NCBI RefSeq assembly: GCF_050436995.1
Contig: NC_134745.1
Coordinates: 2,108,001-2,172,000 of the forward strand
Direction: 5' to 3'
Length of the DNA: 64,000 nt
Source of the DNA: Anticarsia gemmatalis
Taxonomy: Eukaryota > Arthropoda > Insecta > Lepidoptera > Erebidae
A model generated the notes under the pieces. It had not been told where the DNA came from and searched no databases. It was given only the letters and a program-made list of their open reading frames with translations. A program made the translations under genes and the position numbers. Shown piece by piece: positions 58,850 to 64,000 of this stretch. Numbering within the stretch: position 1 is the stretch's first letter; each line of letters opens with the position of its first letter.

Positions 58850-58995
58850 TCCATATATACAAAACTAATATTATAAATGCTTAAGACTGTGTATGTCTGT
58901 GAAGCTAATCGCTAAAAGCTAGATCGCTGAACTAATTTTAATTAGTTAAGTATGAAGATCTCAATCCAAATCATAATAGTATACCACGTTTTTGT
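58850..58995. repeat. Decayed RTE/SINE-type repeat fragment
   Basis: ATATACAAAACTAATATTATAAATGC, then TGTGTATGTCTGTGAAGCTAATCGCTAAAAGCTAGATCGCTGAACTAATTTTAATTAG, follows the minus-oriented layout of the CTAGCTGACCCG group (ACTAATATTATAAA end, 'ctctaaaactactgaaccaattt' part). Confidence 0.45.
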
Positions 58996-59389
58996 TTTAA
59001 ATATAACCCATAAGCAGTTGAAATGGAGACGAAACTATGATCATGTATTGTGTGGAGCAGGGAAAGTCAACCAATAAGAAGAAAAATCGCATTAACAATA
59101 TGTTCGATTCAAACTGCTAATCAGTTTTTATGTATGTACAAACAAATTACGTCCCTCACTCCAGTAAACAGTACCTAAATAAAATCTAGGTTATATTTCC
59201 TAGAAGGTACGTGAACTAGGTTTCATGTTAGGAGGTCAACGACTTCGCTAGCGGAGAAAACCGTCGCACACACGTAATATAAGTTTCTTAACATAAAATC
59301 TTAATGGGAACTAAAACTCAGGAAACAGCATTTTAAATCAACAATAATCTATTGAAATTATAACTTTAAAGCATATTACGCCTTTATTA
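58996..59389. other. Non-coding stretch
   Basis: Nothing is recognised apart from a repeated CTAGGTT motif near 59195 and 59215. Confidence 0.35.
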
Positions 59390-59482
59390 TATGATACGAT
59401 AAGGGTTTTATTGCGAATGCGCATTTTAAATGCGCCGAAACGTCAGGCTTTCCGAGGTAAAATGCGTGTTCGCGTTAATTCT
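59390..59482 (+). repeat. Repeat tail (CGCCGAAACGTCAGG..AAAATGCGTGTTCGCG)
   Basis: ATGCGCCGAAACGTCAGGCTTTCCGAGGTAAAATGCGTGTTCGCGTTAATTC resembles the 'ccgaaacgtcggg...aaatacgcg..cgcgataattc' end common to lepidopteran retroposons. It is decayed and non-coding. Confidence 0.45.
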
Positions 59483-60680
59483 TATTATATTCATATACAT
59501 ATATGCAATAATCTATTAAAGTATTAATTTGTAGGGCAAAGTATAATTATGTTCTCTCGGTGAAAAATAGTATTGTGCACTCTGCAATCCTACTCCAATC
59601 AGTAACTGTGTTTCAACGAAAAATCTCTTCAATTCGTGTGTCTTTTTAACGTACAAGGAAGAAAAACAAACACACATCCATGTTACATGATATCTACATG
59701 GTTAGTCTATTTTTATCTTAATGACATAAGGACTTTCCCTATTAAAGATGTTTTCGTAATTTGATTGGTTAGCTAATTAGTACGTAATGATCTCAAAAAT
59801 ACGATATCAATTAACCAATACGTTGTTATGAGAGTCTAAATAAACATTTATGTAGGAAATATATTCTTGAACCAAATTAGATTGCGTGTTAAGTTGCCGA
59901 GTTTTCCTGAGGTGATTAGGGAACCAAGTCGTGAGGTGGGTGTACATTGGAGCTCCTTTTTGTAATGCTTTAATGAATAGTCTAAGGTTTGTTTGATAAA
60001 GTTTAACATGTGCGTATATTACTTTGAATTTGAAGGTATACTATATGTTTCTTATAAGATAAAGACACTATAAGTAGGTAGTCTTTTTCAGTAATTTAAA
60101 ATATCAATCTAGTAGGTACTATGATAATCTGAAATTGTCAAATCGAATCTTCTAATTCGTTTTGATTGTAACAAAATATGTATTAATGTTACATGTCTTT
60201 CTAGTTTCCAAAAATAAAAGTTACTAGGCGCTCTAATATGAAACAGCCTTAATACATTTTAACCTAAATTCGTCCACTTTTTATAAGTTGGTCGAACGAG
60301 CATAATTTGTATCGAGAGCCGAACAGAAATCGACTCTAAAGAGTGGATTTATTCGCCGGTTTATTCCCAAGCCAGTTCTTTATCTCCTTGACATTTCTAG
60401 GCCGTATCGCAGCTTTTAATTCTCAAATGTCCTTTGTGAATTTTTGCTGTTCTTCCATAATAATGAACTGCAGTAGGTCGCGGCAGCCTTTTGAAATGTT
60501 TCATTTGGAAAAATGCGCTCTCTCGTTACTGCACTAACTGTTAATGAATATAGCACTTTATTAAATGATATTTTAATGTTTTCTGCTTTTGAATTGCGGA
60601 TTTAATTGTCACGTTTATTAATTTGAGGCTGTGACGTGAATAAGTGAGTTTGTTTTGTTTTTAATTGAAAAAACTATATG
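59483..60680. other. AT-rich non-coding stretch
   Basis: No gene is supported. A 64-codon frame at 60343-60537 lacks any motif. Confidence 0.4.
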
Positions 60681-60808
60681 AGCAGTGCCGCGATTCTCTA
60701 CCACTATCGAGAACCGGCTAGCTATCGAATTATTTTGTATGAAAATCTGATCAACGCCTCTAGCAGGGACCGTAGGAATTATTTTTGCAGTAAATAATAA
60801 ATGTCAAA
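60681..60808 (+). repeat. CTCTACCACTATCGA family, copy 4 (best preserved)
   Basis: GCAGTGCCGCGATTCTCTACCACTATCGAGAACCGGCTAGCTATCGA, then GAAAATCTGATCAACGCCTCTAGCAGGGACCGTAGGAATTATTTTTGCAGTAAAT. Three other copies lie at 28.7, 44.7 and 51.9 kb. The element is about 130 bp, has no terminal inverted repeats and no pol III boxes that I can see, and I cannot name it. Confidence 0.65.
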
Positions 60809-62008
60809 CTCTTTTCAAGAGTGAATTATTAAAAGCGTAGGTCACATATGAAAATCGTAGAATTTGTTGTCTCTTGACTACTACTCTACTGCCTCTTAGG
60901 TAAAAAATCGAGAAGAAACTTTCGAGATCACCGAATTTTCTATTAAGCATCACGATTTTCTATAAAAAAATATGGACGTATGACTTTTATTCACCGCCAA
61001 ATGCACACAGTTCCTAATACCGGTATATTTTCGCGTTCGTCAAAGCGTGAACAAAGCGTATTTTTCGTATTGTTTCTAGCGGTTGCACGACGGTCGCGCT
61101 TCACGTTCAATCGGGAACGTCACATCCACCTTTTTGTTTGCATAACATTCGGACAGGATACCGTCAAAGCCAGGATACGACCCCTATTTTATACTGGTTT
61201 TACAAGCCAGCCAAAGGAAGGCAGAGTTGGTTTTGATATGTGGGAAAAGTTGTTTTTTTTTTTTCTTTTATGTTTGAACGTGTATTGAAGGTGTCCGGGT
61301 TTTCAATGTTTTTGTAATGTCAATTGATTTTGCTTTGATGTGAATTTGACTTTTAATGACTTTCAACTCTTACACTATATACATATATGTGTACTCATTC
61401 ACTATTACATATAGGTAACTTAAGAATATTTCGTCTCGGTACAACTTAGTATTTTAAAGTAACAGTCATTACTATACTACCTTGCCCTTTTGACTACCCG
61501 TCACGATCACCAGCTGACACAATTTCCAAACATTCAATAGATAATACGTTATCGCCGGATTTGTATAATATGTTTTACAATACAAGACAGTAAAGTTTAT
61601 ATCTTTATACAGTTACCATACATAAGTATAGACAAGGATGAGTTATGACCGGTCGCCGTCTGTCGGTACCATGAATACCACGTTTTATTTTCGTCACATT
61701 TTATATTTTACCGTTGTTTTACTATTATATCAAGGCTTTACGCTTTATAGCTTAACTCGTGAACGCTTTTTAGTGGGCTTCCTTACATTTTACAAAAGAT
61801 GTTGTGAAGTTTCGTACAAGTTTCGCGTTGTAACTCACGGACTAGGTTAGGGTCGCTAATGGACAGTGAAATATGAACCTCCTTGTTTATTAATGATGTT
61901 TTCATTTAAATAACTTGCTAGAATAATTAGTGTCTGGGTATCACGTATTTTTTTACAACGTAAAAGGTATCGTATGTGTTAGTTCAGGTTATGTATAAAT
62001 TATAATAA
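60809..62008. other. Non-coding stretch
   Basis: A 102-codon plus-strand frame at 60980-61288 spans a GC-richer patch (GGTTGCACGACGGTCGCGC) but shows no family motif and ends in a Phe run. It is not called. Confidence 0.4.
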
Positions 62009-62638
62009 ATAGAAGAAGTCAGTCAAATAAATTTCTTAGGGATCACACTAGATCAACACCTAAATTGGAAAGATCATCTCCATAAAATAAATAAAAAAAT
62101 CTCAAGCTACTGCTACGTAATATCCATATTAATCGAAACTACATCTATTTCTATAGCTATGTCTGCTTATTTCGGTTATGTTTATCCGCTACTGACATAC
62201 GGTGTAATATACTGGGCAAATTCCACCAGCATACAGTCGACATTTGTTTTGCAAAAAAAATGTTTAAGAATTATATATAATATTCAACCCACTGAGTCCC
62301 TTAGAACTGTATTTAAAGATAAGGGTTTACTTACACTTACAGGAATATATATAATAGAATTATGTCTATTTGTAAAAGGTAATACTGAAATATTTAATTT
62401 TAAGTCTAACACGAGAACAAACATATGAAATAAATATAAATACAATATAAATTTGCCTATCATAAATAATGTTATATACCATAAGAGTACTTATATCACA
62501 GCTATTCGCGTCTTTAATCACCTTCCTGTGAGCATCAAAAGCTTAAACGGAAAGATGTTCAAAAATACTCTGAAGAGATGGCTAGTGTCAAATGTATTTT
62601 ATACCCTTCGTGAGGTTTTCGAAACTGAAACAGTTTAA
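62009..62638 (+). pseudogene. Jockey-like non-LTR retrotransposon, reverse-transcriptase C-terminal domain (5'-truncated, one stop)
   Basis: One frame runs from the 5' truncation near 62009 to the stop at 62638, broken only by a TGA at 62426-62428. It reads NFLGITLDQHLNWKDHL (cf. LG..LD..L.W..HI), YPLLTYGVIYWANS (cf. Y..L.YGI..WG.S), VLQKKCLRIIY, TVFKDKGLLTLTGIYI and, after the stop, AIRVFNHLPVSIKSLNGKMFKNTLKRWL. These are the ordered C-terminal blocks of jockey/CR1 ORF2. The endonuclease and catalytic palm are missing, so it is a dead-on-arrival insertion. With only one stop it is the youngest LINE fossil in the window. Earlier upstream codons hit TAA at 62006-62008. Confidence 0.88.
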
Positions 62639-62833
62639 ATAGTGTGTAACTTATTATAGTAATACAAAATATTATATTATATAAGATATAATAATAAGTA
62701 AATGTACCGGGTACCCCTAAAAATTTGCAACACCCGAAATGGGTAACTGTTGAAACTATTATTATAATAATGTAACAACTATTGTACACAGTTTTTATGA
62801 TGCAATAAATATATGTCTATGTCTATGTCTATA
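62639..62833 (+). mobile_element. 3' UTR and TATGTC-repeat tail of the jockey-like element
   Basis: After the stop the DNA runs to GCAATAAATATATGTCTATGTCTATGTCTAT, where short tandem TATGTC units in place of poly(A) mark the element's 3' end. TGTACCGGGTACCCC and GGGTAAC motifs lie within. No target duplication could be matched to the 5' junction. Confidence 0.65.
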
Positions 62834-64000
62834 GCTATCGTTGTTCTAAACTTCTTAAAAATTTATTCAGTGGTTTCCGACAAACATCCAAACTTTCCTA
62901 TCTACAATATTAGATAGATAAATACCATTAGAATAACAACATAGATTACAAATCACACACATTAAATAATGTGCTATTAATAAGATTTATTCCAACAAAA
63001 AACTGAGATCATCAAAGCAAAAAATCAAATAGAATACACCAAAATAAAATCACAAAAATAAATCTAAACGAAGGTTAATCGTAACATAATCGTTGATAAC
63101 TAAGAGGATTTTATGCCTCTTAATATTTCATCGAATTTCAACATCGCAAGTTTGCCTTTGAGATTGACGTTTGAACGAACACTTAATTTAAAAGTGATTC
63201 TTTCGTCTCTTAGCAATTTTCCGATAGGAAACAATATCCTCTTTTAATGGATGGCTTATTAAGTCTCATCTTACGCGAATGTTACATTACTTTGTTGACT
63301 AAATTGTAAGGTTGTGTAGTTAACGTTTTATTAAACTTTTGTATAAATAATTTGGCCACGAATGAAGATGTTCCTTCGTTACAAATATTTCTCTGTCTTT
63401 TATCATCTGCAATAGATTGACATTGGTCAACGATGATGATGTATAATAACTAAGTATGTTACTCGTGATCACGAAGTCAGGGTTTCTGATTATGACAATA
63501 CAAGGAACTATATTACGAAATACATTTCGAGAAGCAGCCTAGAATTTCCTACGGAATAAGAAAAATATGAGTGTCCAGTACCCAGCAAATGGTTTTCCTT
63601 ATGCTGCTTGAAAATGCAGATTCACCTTTTGGGATAAGAAGTAAACCTATTCAATGCGATTATAAAAGAAGGATGTAGGTGTTCCATCGCTGCAAGGTAT
63701 TCGAAGATAGTATGCTAGATCCCACAAAAACTTATCGATTTCTCACCAACGCCAGTAAAATAAAGTATCGAGAGTCGAATAATCGAGTGTATCGCCAGTA
63801 TCGATACTATCATTCACGTCACGAATACCGTTCTTGGAAGTTGGGAACTGAATTCCTTTTCACGTACTATAACGGTTTTTCAACTTTATTAACGTTTGTG
63901 TCGCGCGAATTGAAACGATTTTTGTTAAATGGTAATTAAATTTTGCGGAGTCAACATTTGCTAAAAATAATGGTTTGGAGTCTATTTTATTAAATGTGTT
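62834..64000. other. AT-rich non-coding stretch
   Basis: No gene is supported. The 86-codon frame at 63679-63939 has no motif. Repeated TATCGA-type words occur at 63765-63810. Confidence 0.4.

Noticed and set aside
60980..61288. 102-codon plus-strand open frame over a GC-richer patch
   Set aside because: No recognisable domain; ends in a low-complexity Phe run; no splice or promoter evidence.
1..64000. CRISPR arrays, operons, prophage, integrons or other prokaryotic systems
   Set aside because: The repeat types, splice signals and coding density indicate an insect nuclear genome; the tandem array at 19.3 kb has no spacer-repeat regularity.
1..64000. Conserved insect microRNA seeds (let-7, bantam, miR-1, miR-8, miR-184 and others)
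   Set aside because: A visual scan on both strands found none of the mature sequences I know.

Overview
The window reads as non-coding DNA from an insect nuclear genome, most likely a moth or butterfly. It is strongly AT-rich and has no bacterial-type operons, no complete rRNA or tRNA gene and no long open reading frame; the longest ATG-started frames are about 119 codons. It carries several repeat types that I recognise from memory as typical of Lepidoptera: elements beginning CTAGCTGACCCGCGCAACTTC, tails such as GCCCAGCAGTGGGAC and GGAAAAAGGCGTG, and the segment encoding NNYLW...VPCGNR. The species cannot be named, and no database search was possible.

Most of what can be annotated is transposon debris. 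There are three reverse-transcriptase fossils: an RTE-like C-terminal remnant near 5.06-5.25 kb (+), a jockey/CR1-like catalytic-core remnant near 34.69-34.92 kb (-), and a jockey-like C-terminal domain with its 3' tail at 62.0-62.83 kb (+). Five small inverted-repeat DNA transposons (MITE-like) lie at 8.63-9.38, 17.02-17.10, 24.72-24.83, 31.49-31.83 and 33.45-33.69 kb. The first is the best-defined object in the window: it has 221-bp arms with three mismatches and a perfect 8-bp target duplication. Tandem structures include a two-part array with a period of about 234 bp at 19.26-20.06 kb and a 266-bp duplication at 20.76-21.28 kb. A previously unnamed (to me) interspersed family, marked by CTCTACCACTATCGA, has four copies at 28.7, 44.7, 51.9 and 60.7 kb.

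Host-gene signals are few but specific. On the minus strand there is a candidate 29-nt coding microexon (574-602) with full consensus splice sites, and a candidate zero-length recursive (ratchet) splice site at 45.76 kb. Together they fit a minus-strand gene whose very long intron covers much of the window. On the plus strand, an 86-nt segment at 14551-14636 has a good acceptor, a perfect donor and two open frames. A GC-rich block at 57.0-57.19 kb contains a perfect NRF1/Ewg-type palindrome and ends in a consensus GTAAGT donor, so it is a candidate promoter and first exon. None of these can be tied to a named gene.

Between these items the DNA is plain AT-rich sequence with microsatellites and weak hairpins. 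I found no convincing undescribed gene system. The best leads are the 8-bp-TSD foldback element, the recursive splice site and microexon pair, the two-part satellite-like array, and the four-copy repeat family.
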